64,000 nt of DNA from Candidatus Poribacteria bacterium (GTDB taxonomy: Bacteria > Poribacteria > WGA-4E > WGA-3G): NCBI GenBank assembly GCA_022825825.1, contig JAJDWA010000001.1, forward strand, positions 1 through 64,000. Reading direction: 5' to 3'. The first letter of the stretch is position 1, and every line of letters starts with the position of its first letter. The notes under the pieces were generated by a model. That model saw only the letters and a list, made by a program, of their open reading frames with translations. It had not been told where the DNA came from and did not search any database. Positions 1-8,039 of this stretch are shown here, one piece after another. A program made the position numbers and the translations under genes.

Positions 1-873
1 CAGATCATACCGATAGATATTCCGGGCACCCCCCGCTCCTTTATATGAAAGCAGCACTGTGTTATCATCACCCATCCACGCTAAACCGCCCACTTGACCA
101 TATTTTCCCTCCGGTACGCGTAAATTGTGGACATCGCGCGCGCCCGTGGACACCTTATGAACAATAAGGCGGCTCGCTAAGGGCTCTAAATTTACCTCAT
201 AATACATAATGTATCTACCGGAGGGGGACCAACACTGATAACCACGGGGAGTAAAGACAGCAGGGGCAGGGACGATCTGTTCTTTTCTGCCACCATCGGC
301 ATTCATGACCCAGATAGCCTCTCCATTGTGATAAACAATCTGGCTACCGTCAGGAGACCAACTCGGAGCTTGGGTATACCCGCCTTCTACTTTGTTATTT
401 GTCAGCGCGGTGAGTTTGTCGCGTGCTAAGTCGTAGACGTAGATATCTAACTCGCCCGTCCGGAGACTGTCAAATGCGATGTACCTACCATCTGGAGAGG
501 GGGCGGGGCTTGTGCCTGTTCGATGGGGGTCCACCATAAAGCTGCGTTCATTGCGGCCTGTTTCATCTATGATGAAGAACTCGCGACGCATTGTGGGCCC
601 TGTGTTCCATCTGCCTTCCCCCCAGTCTCTTTCGAACACGATCCGTTTCCCATCAGGAAACCATCGCGGATCCTGATCATAACGATGGGGGGGCGTAATT
701 CTGCGTAAATTGCTGCCATCATCATCCATCGCATAAATATGATAGAGCGTCCCTCCGGCGTGTTTCATTTTCGCAGTGAACACTATTTTGGCATCGCTAT
801 TCAACGGACAAAGCAAGAAAATAGCAAGACAGCCGAACAGATGCAAAAGTGTTGGGCAACGTTTCATTTTCAT
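1..873 (-). CDS. Secreted TolB/PD40-type beta-propeller protein, 3' end outside the window
   Basis: An open frame of 291 codons runs from an ATG at 873 to the window edge without a stop. An AAGGAGG-like ribosome site lies just upstream. The first ~25 residues are a signal peptide (KRCPTLLHLFGCLAIFLLCP). The mature part carries PD40/TolB-like blades: YAMDDDGSNLRRIT, RWFPDGKRIVFE, SPAPSPDGRYIAFDS, APSWSPDGSQIVYH and CWSPSGRYIMYY. This family forms periplasmic propellers resembling TolB or the N-terminal part of DPP-IV. The C-terminus is unseen, so a peptidase or other catalytic domain cannot be excluded. A second in-frame ATG six bases downstream is an alternative start. Confidence 0.85.
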   Translation of the reverse strand, partial: MKMKRCPTLLHLFGCLAIFLLCPLNSDAKIVFTAKMKHAGGTLYHIYAMDDDGSNLRRITPPHRYDQDPRWFPDGKRIVFERDWGEGRWNTGPTMRREFFIIDETGRNERSFMVDPHRTGTSPAPSPDGRYIAFDSLRTGELDIYVYDLARDKLTALTNNKVEGGYTQAPSWSPDGSQIVYHNGEAIWVMNADGGRKEQIVPAPAVFTPRGYQCWSPSGRYIMYYEVNLEPLASRLIVHKVSTGARDVHNLRVPEGKYGQVGGLAWMGDDNTVLLSYKGAGGARNIYRYDL

Positions 874-942
874 GGCATGCCTCCTTTCGTGTAGAGTCTG
901 CGGGCTCTCATAAGAGCTCGCAGACAATAGAATCGCAAAAAG

Positions 943-1770
943 TTATTCCTTAGAAATAGAGATATCCTCGGAGTCAGGAACAGTGAGTTCATCTATATTC
1001 ACATCATCATCTGGGCCTTGTGCGGTGACCGTGATCCACCCTTGAACTTTATAATTACCTACTGCCAGCCATCTCCCATCATAGGAGTCGGAGTCAGGCG
1101 TGTAAGTCCCACTATCAGGCGATCCTTTTTTTGCCTGAAGTATTCCACCGTCGAAAAGTCCCGGCGGCTGGTTCCATAGTAAAGCTGCCCAGTTGCCGTT
1201 GGGGCTTAAGCGGACAACATTATAAAATAGATTAAACCCATATACGATTTGCTTATCATCGTGGCTTGTAATGCTTGCTGATCCGGTGACTTCTGCGGTG
1301 GTGCCGTTCCAGCCGACATCTATTGATGCGGACATTTGCGCCATGGTCCAGCTTCCCGTCTTTGTTTTCGTAACGGGATTGCTATAGACGGTCAGATCGT
1401 AGGTATCACTCACAGAGATTTCGACAGGCACTTTCGACAGCGGATTGAATACCCTACGCATAGCTATGGCCATTATCGTATAGCTCTTCCCGAACGGACT
1501 GCCGAAGAGATAACCAATGTTTTCATAAACACTTCTTGTCCCAGGACCATGTGTACTGGTGTGGACCTTTTCATAATCATTCTCTTGTTTGAGATACCAG
1601 TAAATGAAATCGATATCTTCATCTGCTGTCAAAGATACGTAGCAGCCAGAGGCTCCGTTCTGAGCAGACATCGACGTGATTTCAAAGCCCTGACTACTCT
1701 TGACCATTCCGAACAAAGACAAGGAAAGTAACATCGCCACGGCGATGCCGATCGATTTTAAACTTTTCAT
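943..1770 (-). CDS. Secreted protein of unknown function
   Basis: 275 aa with a clear N-terminal signal peptide (residues 1 to ~28, hydrophobic core VAMLLSLSLFGMV). The mature protein is rich in beta-prone, Ser/Thr/Gly stretches and looks like one or two extracellular beta-sandwich domains, but I do not recognise a family. It ends in an acidic tail (PDSEDISISKE). Its promoter candidate lies almost 200 bp upstream, leaving a long structured leader. It probably forms a single-gene unit upstream of the PD40 protein, which has its own ribosome site. Confidence 0.7.
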   Translation of the reverse strand: MKSLKSIGIAVAMLLSLSLFGMVKSSQGFEITSMSAQNGASGCYVSLTADEDIDFIYWYLKQENDYEKVHTSTHGPGTRSVYENIGYLFGSPFGKSYTIMAIAMRRVFNPLSKVPVEISVSDTYDLTVYSNPVTKTKTGSWTMAQMSASIDVGWNGTTAEVTGSASITSHDDKQIVYGFNLFYNVVRLSPNGNWAALLWNQPPGLFDGGILQAKKGSPDSGTYTPDSDSYDGRWLAVGNYKVQGWITVTAQGPDDDVNIDELTVPDSEDISISKE

Positions 1771-1956
1771 TTCATTCTCCTATTTAGTTGATATGTTTTT
1801 GATAACATATCGTAGAGTTGATCGGGTTCCCTAATCTTGTTCGGTAGACCTTCCACCGGTTTAATAATAAAATAGGGCACCCTGGCTACTACACCATAAA
1901 CTCTCTAAATAACATTGAGAAGGGGCCCCTTCGTGAAAGTTCATGTTGTAGTAGTT
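1771..1956 (-). promoter_or_regulatory. Long structured 5' leader of unknown type
   Basis: The leader holds a perfect 14-nt palindrome GAAGGGGCCCCTTC (1919-1932), a GGG..CCC pair near 1880, a CGGT..ACCG pair near 1855 and a hairpin with an 8-bp stem (GATATGTT/AACATATC) close to the ribosome site. I compared it by eye with common riboswitch consensus sequences and could not match one. Its role is unknown. Confidence 0.3.
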
Positions 1957-1962
1957 ATTAGC

Positions 1963-1991
1963 ATTATACACCAAATTCTAAAGAAAGTCAA
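1963..1991 (-). promoter_or_regulatory. Sigma70-like promoter for the secreted protein gene
   Basis: On the minus strand TTGACT (1991-1986) is separated by exactly 17 nt from TATAAT (1968-1963). Transcription would start near 1956, leaving a leader of about 185 nt before the ATG at 1770. Confidence 0.55.
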
Positions 1992-2032
1992 ATATAAATT
2001 TGAAAAAAAGAAATTAGGGTAAAATATAGTGT

Positions 2033-2160
2033 AATTAACGTGAGTTTGATAATTAGATTGAGTACAGTCTGTTGGGTAGAGCGCATTGAAATCTTTATGC
2101 GTCAACTTAGCGGTTCACACCCCTGGTAGGGACAAGCGCGTTTAGATGAAGATTATAGTA
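2033..2160. repeat. Family A intergenic repeat, partial copy (A1)
   Basis: Begins with the family A end AACGTGAGTTTGAT and continues with the shared body (tagattgagta, ttatgcgtcaacttagcgg, ggtaggg..gcgcgttt). The distal terminal repeat is missing. Other copies lie at 21061, 28625 and 39908. The 1771-2717 gap contains no convincing gene. Confidence 0.7.
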
Positions 2161-2191
2161 GAGATTAGAATTAACGCTACATTCCTAAATT

Positions 2192-2300
2192 GTAGGAGGG
2201 AACTCCGATTCCCGACTGCTCCTAAGTTTAGTCGCGATTCGGAGATCGCTCCTACTGAAATGTATCTTCTTGTAGGAGGGAACTCCGATTCCCGACTACT
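2192..2300. repeat. Family E inverted-repeat element (one full, one half copy)
   Basis: GTAGGAGGGAACTCCGATTC at 2192 is matched by its imperfect reverse complement ending in GCTCCTAC at 2255, so 2192-2255 can fold as one hairpin. A second left half starts at 2272. The same unit, inverted, is at 49767-49864. Confidence 0.65.
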
Positions 2301-2336
2301 TTCAAGACCCATCAATTAGCACTTGACTAAACATTA

Positions 2337-2476
2337 GTGCGGTTTGGAAACCGCACCCGCTGAATACCACACGCGTATTCAGCGTTGATTTGGACAAATG
2401 CCAAAAAGCGCATTTGGCGTTGATTCACCAGGATTAGGAAAATAAATATTACCGAATTAATAACTTAATCTTCATA
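2337..2476. repeat. Family C intergenic repeat (C1)
   Basis: Contains GTGCGGTTTGGAAACCGCAC, a perfect short inverted repeat, then 'gcattcagcgttgattt' type sequence and the AT-rich end 'attaccgaattaat' / 'cttaatcttcat'. The same ends recur near 17466, 62913 and 63021. Confidence 0.55.
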
Positions 2477-2600
2477 TAAGGGGGTTAGGGGGTTAAATGG
2501 TGCTATTTCAGCGATTTATCTCCTCGGATGCTATCGCTATGGGGAGCCGCCCCCTAAATCCCCCTTATCAAGAGGACTTCAAGAGAAAATGCGTAAGTCC

Positions 2601-2702
2601 AAAATAAAAGACATTTCGCCGGTAACTGCGAAAAAACTCCCACCTTCGGTAGGTATTTCCTGACTGTACCGGGCGAAATGTCTAAATAATTGTAAAATCT
2701 AC
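2601..2702. repeat. Family B short element (B1) with internal hairpin
   Basis: AGACATTTCGCCGGTA at 2610 pairs with its near-complement ending in GGCGAAATGTCT at 2683. The right end 'aattgtaaaatctactat' is the family B terminus seen at 17770 and 38386. It lies directly 3' of the TPR gene and contains that operon's likely terminator. Confidence 0.5.
2631..2653 (-). terminator. Intrinsic terminator of the LolA-like/yidD/TPR operon
   Basis: Read on the minus strand: CCTACC-GAA-GGTGGG (6-bp stem with one G:T pair), then AG and a run of six T. It lies 65 bp beyond the stop of the TPR gene and inside repeat B1. Confidence 0.5.
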
Positions 2703-2717
2703 TATCTGATATCTGGG

Positions 2718-3590
2718 TCAAAACGGTAATTCAATGGATAAAGTCGCCAAAAATTCATCTGCCACATGCCGATTGAAGACGCGGGCTGAAATCACGGAAC
2801 CGTAGATATTACCGACATAAAAAATGCTGCTGAGTGTGCCGAGCGTCCACCCTTTGACCGATGAAAACCCATCTCTACGGAAGCCATCATAAGCCTGCCA
2901 TCCTGTTAAACCTACGGTGAGAAGAGAATTCAACGCATCACCAAAACGGCCGGTATAGGCCCGCCCTGCCCCCGGCACAATTGTAGAGAGAAATCCAGCC
3001 AATAAGGGACTACGGGTAGGTAGTTTTGCGCCTTGTGCAGCATATTTGCTATGTATTACTGCTTTTTCCCGTACCTCCAATACGTCTGATCCCTGTAGTG
3101 CATTGAATATCCTTTCTGCCTCAAACCACCGTTTTTGTTTCAGATAGGAAAGTCCAATCAGTTGTTGCGATTCAGCGCGGTATCGAACATCTGTAATTTG
3201 TGGTAAGAATTTGTCAAGGTAATTTACCGATTTCCCATATTTCTCCATTAGAAAGTAGGAAACACCAATTTGATAATATGTGCTGCTCGCCAATTCGCTA
3301 TTTGGAGATTCCTGTAGAAATGTCTCAAATATCTGGATAGCCTGTTCAGTTTTACCACCTAAACGGTAGCAAAGGGCAATCCGATAACGAATTACTTCAC
3401 TGTCCTGCGGTTTATAAAACAGATAGCGTTGATATTCACCCACAGCGCGAAGGTAATCCCCTTGTTGATATAGGTAATCGGCAAATTTGAGCGTGTTTTC
3501 AGCACTGTAATAGTCGATATCTGCAATGGACAATAACGTAATATTAAAGAGGGCTATAAGCAGGAATCCCAATATCCGTTTAGTGGTCAT
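2718..3590 (-). CDS. TPR protein with C-terminal hydrophobic domain
   Basis: 290 aa. The N-terminus is a signal peptide or anchor (LGFLLIALFNITLLSI). Residues ~30-185 hold about four tetratricopeptide repeats (FADYLYQQGDYLRAVGEYQRYL, QIFETFLQESPNSELASSTYY and following). The C-terminal ~90 residues (LLAGFLSTIVPGAGRAYTGR onward) resemble the short hydrophobic 'PGAGQ.Y.G' segments found after TPRs in envelope proteins. It overlaps the 3' end of yidD by 11 bp and is last in the LolA-like/YidD/TPR operon. An envelope-assembly scaffold is a reasonable guess from context only. Confidence 0.75.
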   Translation of the reverse strand: MTTKRILGFLLIALFNITLLSIADIDYYSAENTLKFADYLYQQGDYLRAVGEYQRYLFYKPQDSEVIRYRIALCYRLGGKTEQAIQIFETFLQESPNSELASSTYYQIGVSYFLMEKYGKSVNYLDKFLPQITDVRYRAESQQLIGLSYLKQKRWFEAERIFNALQGSDVLEVREKAVIHSKYAAQGAKLPTRSPLLAGFLSTIVPGAGRAYTGRFGDALNSLLTVGLTGWQAYDGFRRDGFSSVKGWTLGTLSSIFYVGNIYGSVISARVFNRHVADEFLATLSIELPF

Positions 3591-4017
3591 AATCTGAAAT
3601 TGGATCTATATTTTTCCCAGTTTTTAGGTCTTTATGGTAGTGCGTTGATTGCAAACCGTTGCATCGGATTAGTCTGTCAGCAGTGAGGAGGATACCACGC
3701 AACACACCGTATTCCTGGATGCATGCCATGCCGAAATGGGAACAGGTCGGGGTGAAGTTACACGAGGGGCCGTCTTGACTTGAAATGAATTTTTGATACA
3801 ACCGAATTAGCCCTGTCGCAGCGAGTTTTAACTCCGAGGTTTCCTGAAACTTAAAGTGACTAACTTTTTGCGGGATCTCTTTTGTAATGGGATTGACTTT
3901 TAGGATAAAGGAAAGGTCGGTTGCTTCTCCTGCGTAGGAAGATGCAGTGAACATTATCATAAATAGATAGACAGCACATAAAGGCACAAACGAGCGACAA
4001 ATAAAACTATTTACCAT
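3580..4017 (-). CDS. yidD: YidD-family membrane protein insertion efficiency factor
   Basis: 145 aa. The C-terminal ~75 residues carry the family signature: LIRLYQKFISSQDGPSCNFT, then PTCSHFGMACIQEYGVLRG and ending RLIRCNG. The conserved cysteines are present. YidD assists YidC/Sec-dependent insertion into the inner membrane. Unusually, ~65 residues precede the domain and begin with a hydrophobic segment (FVPLCAVYLFMIMFTASSYA) that reads as a signal peptide; classical YidD is ~85 aa and sits between rnpA and yidC. The start ATG at 4017 has GGAG five bases upstream and overlaps the LolA-like stop by 7 bp. Confidence 0.88.
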   Translation of the reverse strand: MVNSFICRSFVPLCAVYLFMIMFTASSYAGEATDLSFILKVNPITKEIPQKVSHFKFQETSELKLAATGLIRLYQKFISSQDGPSCNFTPTCSHFGMACIQEYGVLRGILLTADRLIRCNGLQSTHYHKDLKTGKNIDPISDYDH

Positions 4018-4724
4018 TTGATCTCCTTAATCTTTACGGATTCAGGTATAGTGAAATTGAGTATCGGGTTTTGCGGTTCCGTATTCACTTGTGGATTGTT
4101 GTAGACAATTTTTTCACGTTGCAACACTTCAGATTTGGGACCGTAGGTGCTGGATGTAACAGTCATTGGAATAGAGTGAATTCCGATTTTGCTATGTTTC
4201 TGATATAGCGATCTTGCGATAATGTGTCCTTTAGGGTCCTTAACTTCGGCAGAGATGAGTTTGTCATCGCGCATCCCCAAGATGACAGTACCGAGCTGCT
4301 CTTTAGATTTTTCAGGTGGTTTCCAGTAGGTATAAAGCACTTTGTCTATAATATCATGTTTATCTAAGGTATACCCGATTGCGGTTAATCCATATTCTGC
4401 TTGTGTGGATTGGATTATAGATTCAATGAAGGGAAGCGGAATGCGTCCTTCAGCAATAAAACGAAATGCTTGTTTTTCTATAGGATAGTAAACCTCTAAC
4501 GTATTCTCCTTTACGACCATTATTTGCTGAATAGGTTTTGTAACTTCAACGACAACTCGCGCAGTGTTTACATCATAGTGGAGTGTCCCCGCGATGTGTT
4601 CTGTCTTGTTGTTCTCGGTAAGTTCACGCGTGAAATCTAAAGAAAGCGTTTTTAACGGTGCTGCATGAAGCGAGAATGCTAAAAAAAATAGAAACGGTGT
4701 TATGAGTCCAATGTTTTTTGACAT
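4011..4724 (-). CDS. LolA-like periplasmic lipoprotein carrier
   Basis: 237 aa from the ATG at 4724. I chose this start because it gives a textbook signal peptide (GLITPFLFFLAFSLHA, cleavage before APLK) and clears the upstream gene; an open frame extends to 4811. The mature part has the LolA/LolB-fold pattern of antiparallel strands: LSLDFTRE, GTLHYDV, LEVYYPIEKQAFRF and later LISAEVKDPKG. LolA ferries lipoproteins from LolCDE to the outer membrane. Sequence similarity is in the fold pattern rather than in strict motifs, so a related carrier is possible. Confidence 0.7.
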   Translation of the reverse strand: MSKNIGLITPFLFFLAFSLHAAPLKTLSLDFTRELTENNKTEHIAGTLHYDVNTARVVVEVTKPIQQIMVVKENTLEVYYPIEKQAFRFIAEGRIPLPFIESIIQSTQAEYGLTAIGYTLDKHDIIDKVLYTYWKPPEKSKEQLGTVILGMRDDKLISAEVKDPKGHIIARSLYQKHSKIGIHSIPMTVTSSTYGPKSEVLQREKIVYNNPQVNTEPQNPILNFTIPESVKIKEIKW

Positions 4725-4758
4725 CAGTTTTTTTACAAACAGCAAACATCTGAAATTA

Positions 4759-5226
4759 CTACTCTGCTGATTGTAGTGCTTCCTCCAACCCGAGTCCAAC
4801 TCCGACTCCAAAAGCTATTAACCCAACTGTGGCCCCACCACTGAGACATCCTGCAGATGCCCAATTGGCTTGAATACTGCCTCTCTTTGATTTGTAGGTT
4901 GATGTGTAAACGTCTACATATTCTGGCGTTCTTCCAATGAGACGCATAGCTGGCGGAGCCGGTCGATAGAAATAGGTTCCCGTTAGACCTGCTGGCGGTA
5001 AAAGACAGCTTGACCATCCGGGCAAAGGCAAAAATATAAGCCCCGAAAGCAGGCAACCCGTACCAAACCATAGCGGTTTGTTAACATCTTTATTTGCATC
5101 GGCTGCTGCATCGGCTTCAGCTTGTGTCACCACTGAACTTTGCTGGGCAAAAGCGGTAAAAGGCATACTAAAAGTTAGCAATACCATCCAAAAAACTGAG
5201 ACTCGAAATATTGAATTTGTTTTCAT
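4759..5226 (-). CDS. Small membrane protein of a local paralogous family (copy 1)
   Basis: 155 aa. Has a signal peptide (MVLLTFSMPFTAFA, then QQSS). The mature part has two hydrophobic segments flanking a conserved core: ADANKDVNKPLWFGTGCL, PAPPAMRL, YVDVYTSTYKSKRGSIQ. The same core occurs in the 118-aa protein at 8040-8396 and in a decayed copy at 8432. I do not recognise the family. It sits between the MNT-HEPN genes and the LolA-like gene on the same strand, 34 bp ahead of the LolA-like start. Confidence 0.65.
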   Translation of the reverse strand: MKTNSIFRVSVFWMVLLTFSMPFTAFAQQSSVVTQAEADAAADANKDVNKPLWFGTGCLLSGLIFLPLPGWSSCLLPPAGLTGTYFYRPAPPAMRLIGRTPEYVDVYTSTYKSKRGSIQANWASAGCLSGGATVGLIAFGVGVGLGLEEALQSAE

Positions 5227-5236
5227 TTAATACTCC

Positions 5237-6007
5237 TTAATCGTCCTGCTTCGGCAGGTTAAGATGTGTTCGAACGGCTTGACGCACTTCATCACAGATA
5301 CCCATTGCATGTTGCGTATTTTCAGCTGTCGCTGTATCACCAGGATAACGCGAATCTACTGCATACTCAGTTATTATTTTAAAGTCAGGTTGCCACAAGT
5401 TCCAAGCAGGCAGAGTAGGTACAATCAACGCCAGCAATTCTTCAAGGTTGTGTGTCCTCGGCACAGGAATATTTGCCTCTTGCAGCCACGCCTTTAGATG
5501 CTTCTCTATACATTGCTGGGCATGGAAACAGATAGAGTTATGAACAGGGTTCGGAGATTGCTGGAGCCATTTTGCCGCGTTATAATCTTCTTCGGCTTTT
5601 TCTATCCATTCCAGCGTCAAAGGGTTCATACATTCCTTTTTCTCTTTGACAAGGTTCGACGTGCTTTTAGAGTTTTCTATATTGTAGTTTGCATTGGAAC
5701 CGTGAAGCAGCTCGCCTTTTTCAGTGATCTCGCGAAGAAACCAATCGTTATACGACACACGATAAGCGATCTCTTCCGGTGACCGCACCAAAAGATCCAT
5801 GCTAAAACGATATGGAATTCGCTGCCGTATTTCCACAGCTTTGTTGCGAAACTCCGATTTCGGAATAGGCATTACAACAAGCAGGTCTACATCTGAATCC
5901 TCCGTAGGTGTGCCGTAAGCATAAGAACCAAAGAGGTAAACTTGGAGCGGTGCGAATTCGCGCACGATGTCATCACACGTCGCTTGAATCTCTTGTCGAC
6001 TAACCAT
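5237..6007 (-). CDS. MNT nucleotidyltransferase-HEPN fusion (copy 1)
   Basis: 256 aa from the ATG at 6007, which has GAGGGG eight bases upstream; the frame opens earlier at a GTG but that overlaps the ribosome site. Residues ~1-100 are a minimal nucleotidyltransferase: GS27-28, ten residues, D39-x-D41 (LFGSYAYGTPTEDSDVDLLV), the GSx10DxD signature of MntA antitoxins. Residues ~127-256 are a HEPN domain (CFHAQQCIEKHLKAWL, then THNLEELL and DSRYPGDTA). The two are normally separate toxin and antitoxin genes; here one reading frame joins them. I see no canonical RX4-6H motif in the HEPN half, so RNase activity is uncertain. An internal ATG at 5629 with AAGGA before it could also yield HEPN alone. 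Confidence 0.85.
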   Translation of the reverse strand: MVSRQEIQATCDDIVREFAPLQVYLFGSYAYGTPTEDSDVDLLVVMPIPKSEFRNKAVEIRQRIPYRFSMDLLVRSPEEIAYRVSYNDWFLREITEKGELLHGSNANYNIENSKSTSNLVKEKKECMNPLTLEWIEKAEEDYNAAKWLQQSPNPVHNSICFHAQQCIEKHLKAWLQEANIPVPRTHNLEELLALIVPTLPAWNLWQPDFKIITEYAVDSRYPGDTATAENTQHAMGICDEVRQAVRTHLNLPKQDD

Positions 6008-6057
6008 GTAATCACCCCTCAACTACCGTGTTAAAAACAGGGTAAACCGCGACGGTT

Positions 6058-6816
6058 TTATTTTAGTTCCAATTGTGTGCGGATGGCTTGACGCACTTCA
6101 TCACAGATGCCCATTGCATGTTGCGTATTTTCAGCTGTCGCAGTATCACCAGGATAACGCGAATCTACTGCATAAGTGGATATTATTTTAAAGTCCGGTT
6201 CCCAAGTTTGCCAAATAGATACAGTCGGCACAATCAGCTCCAGTAATTCTGGCAGGTCATGCGTTTTTGAAAAAGGGATGTTTGCCTCTTGCAGCCACGC
6301 TTTTAGATACTTTTCAATACACTGTTGAACATGGAAACAGATAATATCATGCAGCGGATTTGATGCAAGTAAGAGTTGTTGGACAGCGGCATAATCGTTT
6401 TCTGCTTTCTGTATCCATTCCAACGTTAACGGATTCATATATCTCTTCTCTTCTTTGACAAGGTTCGACGTGTTTTTAGGGTTTTCTATATTGTAGTTTG
6501 CATTGGAACCGTGAAGCAGCTCGCCTTTTTCAGTGATCTCGCGAAGAAACCAATCGTTATACGACACACGATAAGCGATCTCTTCCGGTGATCGCACCAA
6601 AAGATCCATGCTAAAACGATATGGAATTCGCTGCCGTATCTCCACAGCTTTGTTGCGAAACTCCGATTTCGGAATAGGCATTACAACAAGCAGATCGACA
6701 TCAGAGTCTTCCGTAGGTGTGCCGTAAGCATAGGAACCAAAGAGGAAAACTTGGAGCGGTGCGAATTCGCGCACGATGTCATCACACGTCGCTTGAATCT
6801 CTTGTCGACTAACCAT
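6058..6816 (-). CDS. MNT nucleotidyltransferase-HEPN fusion (copy 2)
   Basis: 252 aa from the ATG at 6816 with GAGGAG upstream. It is a tandem duplicate of the gene 50 bp downstream. The nucleotidyltransferase half is nearly identical, with the same GSx10DxD residues, while the HEPN half (from MNPLTLEW, residue 127) has diverged at many positions, although CFHVQQCIEKYLKAWLQEAN and VDSRYPGDTATAENTQHA remain. The contrast suggests gene conversion or different selection on the two halves. It is followed by copy 1 and probably co-transcribed with it. Confidence 0.85.
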   Translation of the reverse strand: MVSRQEIQATCDDIVREFAPLQVFLFGSYAYGTPTEDSDVDLLVVMPIPKSEFRNKAVEIRQRIPYRFSMDLLVRSPEEIAYRVSYNDWFLREITEKGELLHGSNANYNIENPKNTSNLVKEEKRYMNPLTLEWIQKAENDYAAVQQLLLASNPLHDIICFHVQQCIEKYLKAWLQEANIPFSKTHDLPELLELIVPTVSIWQTWEPDFKIISTYAVDSRYPGDTATAENTQHAMGICDEVRQAIRTQLELK

Positions 6817-6883
6817 GTGATCACTCCTCACTACCGTGTTAGAAACGGGGTAAATTACAAACGCTGTTCAAATAGTTTCTAAA

Positions 6884-7894
6884 TCAAAACAGCCAACATC
6901 CTGATCTTCCTGGAACATAATGCTGAGAGAAAAAGATTCCGATTGTAATAGGCATTATATCCTGATCTGGTAATGAAAAGAAAGGTCTATCCACTCGCAA
7001 TTCAAGTTTCAGACGGCTCTTCGTGAGACGGAGCATTGAGATTCCACCGACAACATAAGCACCTAAGCCACTATCACCTTCGGTATTATGCTCATCATAG
7101 TAATAGTATTCTTCATCAGGCCAAATCTTTTCTCTTCTTTCGGTTATAGTTGTATAACTACCTCCGAATATGGAAAACCCTCCGCCTACATAGGGTGAAA
7201 TGTTCTTATTATTAAAAAAGTAACGTCCACCAATAGACCAAGAGACAAACATAAAATCGTCATTTCCACTACCGCGAAACTCTGTGCCTACTGCATACTT
7301 CGGTGTCTCATAGGACCACCCAAATTCCCAACCGGGTTCAGCAACCACATCTGCTCCAGGTATGGCAGCGCCAAATATTCCGATGTTCCAAAGGGATTCA
7401 CCCGTCATTTTTTTGAGTTCAGATGCTTCTTGTCCTGTAACAGTCTCCATATCAACAGTAGAAGCGATTGGTTTGTTGTTGACCAGCGCATCTACTAATC
7501 TGGGAGCTGCCTGAATCATCTCTTCAATGTTGTCAATCCAAAGTTGCTTTTCAACTATAACTGTCCCGAGTGGGTTCTCCTGACTCAGATGAACTAAAAT
7601 TTTTCCACCTAAACGCCGAAAGTTAATGCGATACACGTTTCCCTGTTTAGGTGCTTCAAAAACAGGATGGTTAATTAAAAAACCGAGTTTTCGGAATTCT
7701 GCAGCGATCAACATCGCTGCACTCTGTGCATCAACATCATCAATGCCTAAATTTTCTTCAATCCATAAGTCAGCAGCCCCAGCCCGTGTTGATGCGGATG
7801 CTGAGCTTTGTTGGGCATAGGTAGCAAAGGGTAAGACACATATTAATATTAGTATGAAAAAGGTTAAGATATGAAACATTGGGTTGATTCTCAT
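6884..7894 (-). CDS. Secreted beta-barrel-like outer membrane protein
   Basis: 336 aa. Signal peptide (FFILILICVLPFATYA, then QQSSAS, similar to that of the small membrane protein at 5226). Residues ~45-155 form a soluble alpha/beta region (AAMLIAAEFRKLGF, KILVHLSQ). From ~165 on, alternating Gly/aromatic strands resemble an 8-strand outer membrane barrel: WEFGWSYETPKYAVGTEF, FVSWSIGGRYFF, ISPYVGGGFSIF, GAYVVGGISML, LKLELRVDRPF. It ends in W-L-F, a terminal Phe as in many barrel substrates of BamA. The specific family is unknown. Confidence 0.65.
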   Translation of the reverse strand: MRINPMFHILTFFILILICVLPFATYAQQSSASASTRAGAADLWIEENLGIDDVDAQSAAMLIAAEFRKLGFLINHPVFEAPKQGNVYRINFRRLGGKILVHLSQENPLGTVIVEKQLWIDNIEEMIQAAPRLVDALVNNKPIASTVDMETVTGQEASELKKMTGESLWNIGIFGAAIPGADVVAEPGWEFGWSYETPKYAVGTEFRGSGNDDFMFVSWSIGGRYFFNNKNISPYVGGGFSIFGGSYTTITERREKIWPDEEYYYYDEHNTEGDSGLGAYVVGGISMLRLTKSRLKLELRVDRPFFSLPDQDIMPITIGIFFSQHYVPGRSGCWLF

Positions 7895-8039
7895 TTTTTT
7901 CTCCTTGTTAGATATTTAGCATTGATGATTGCAAATTTGTTTGGTTTTAAGATAGGTATACATTTTTTATTCAAACTATGGTGATTTCGTTATGTTAGTA
8001 GTGATTCGGTTATGTTTCTTTAAAAAATCAACTTGTGGG

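Noticed and set aside
2601-2702. B1 hairpin as an attachment site
   Set aside because: No integrase or duplicated core is near; it matches the dispersed family B ends instead.
4733-5071. 112-codon frame overlapping the small membrane protein in another phase
   Set aside because: The other frame has a signal peptide and a paralogue; this one has neither.
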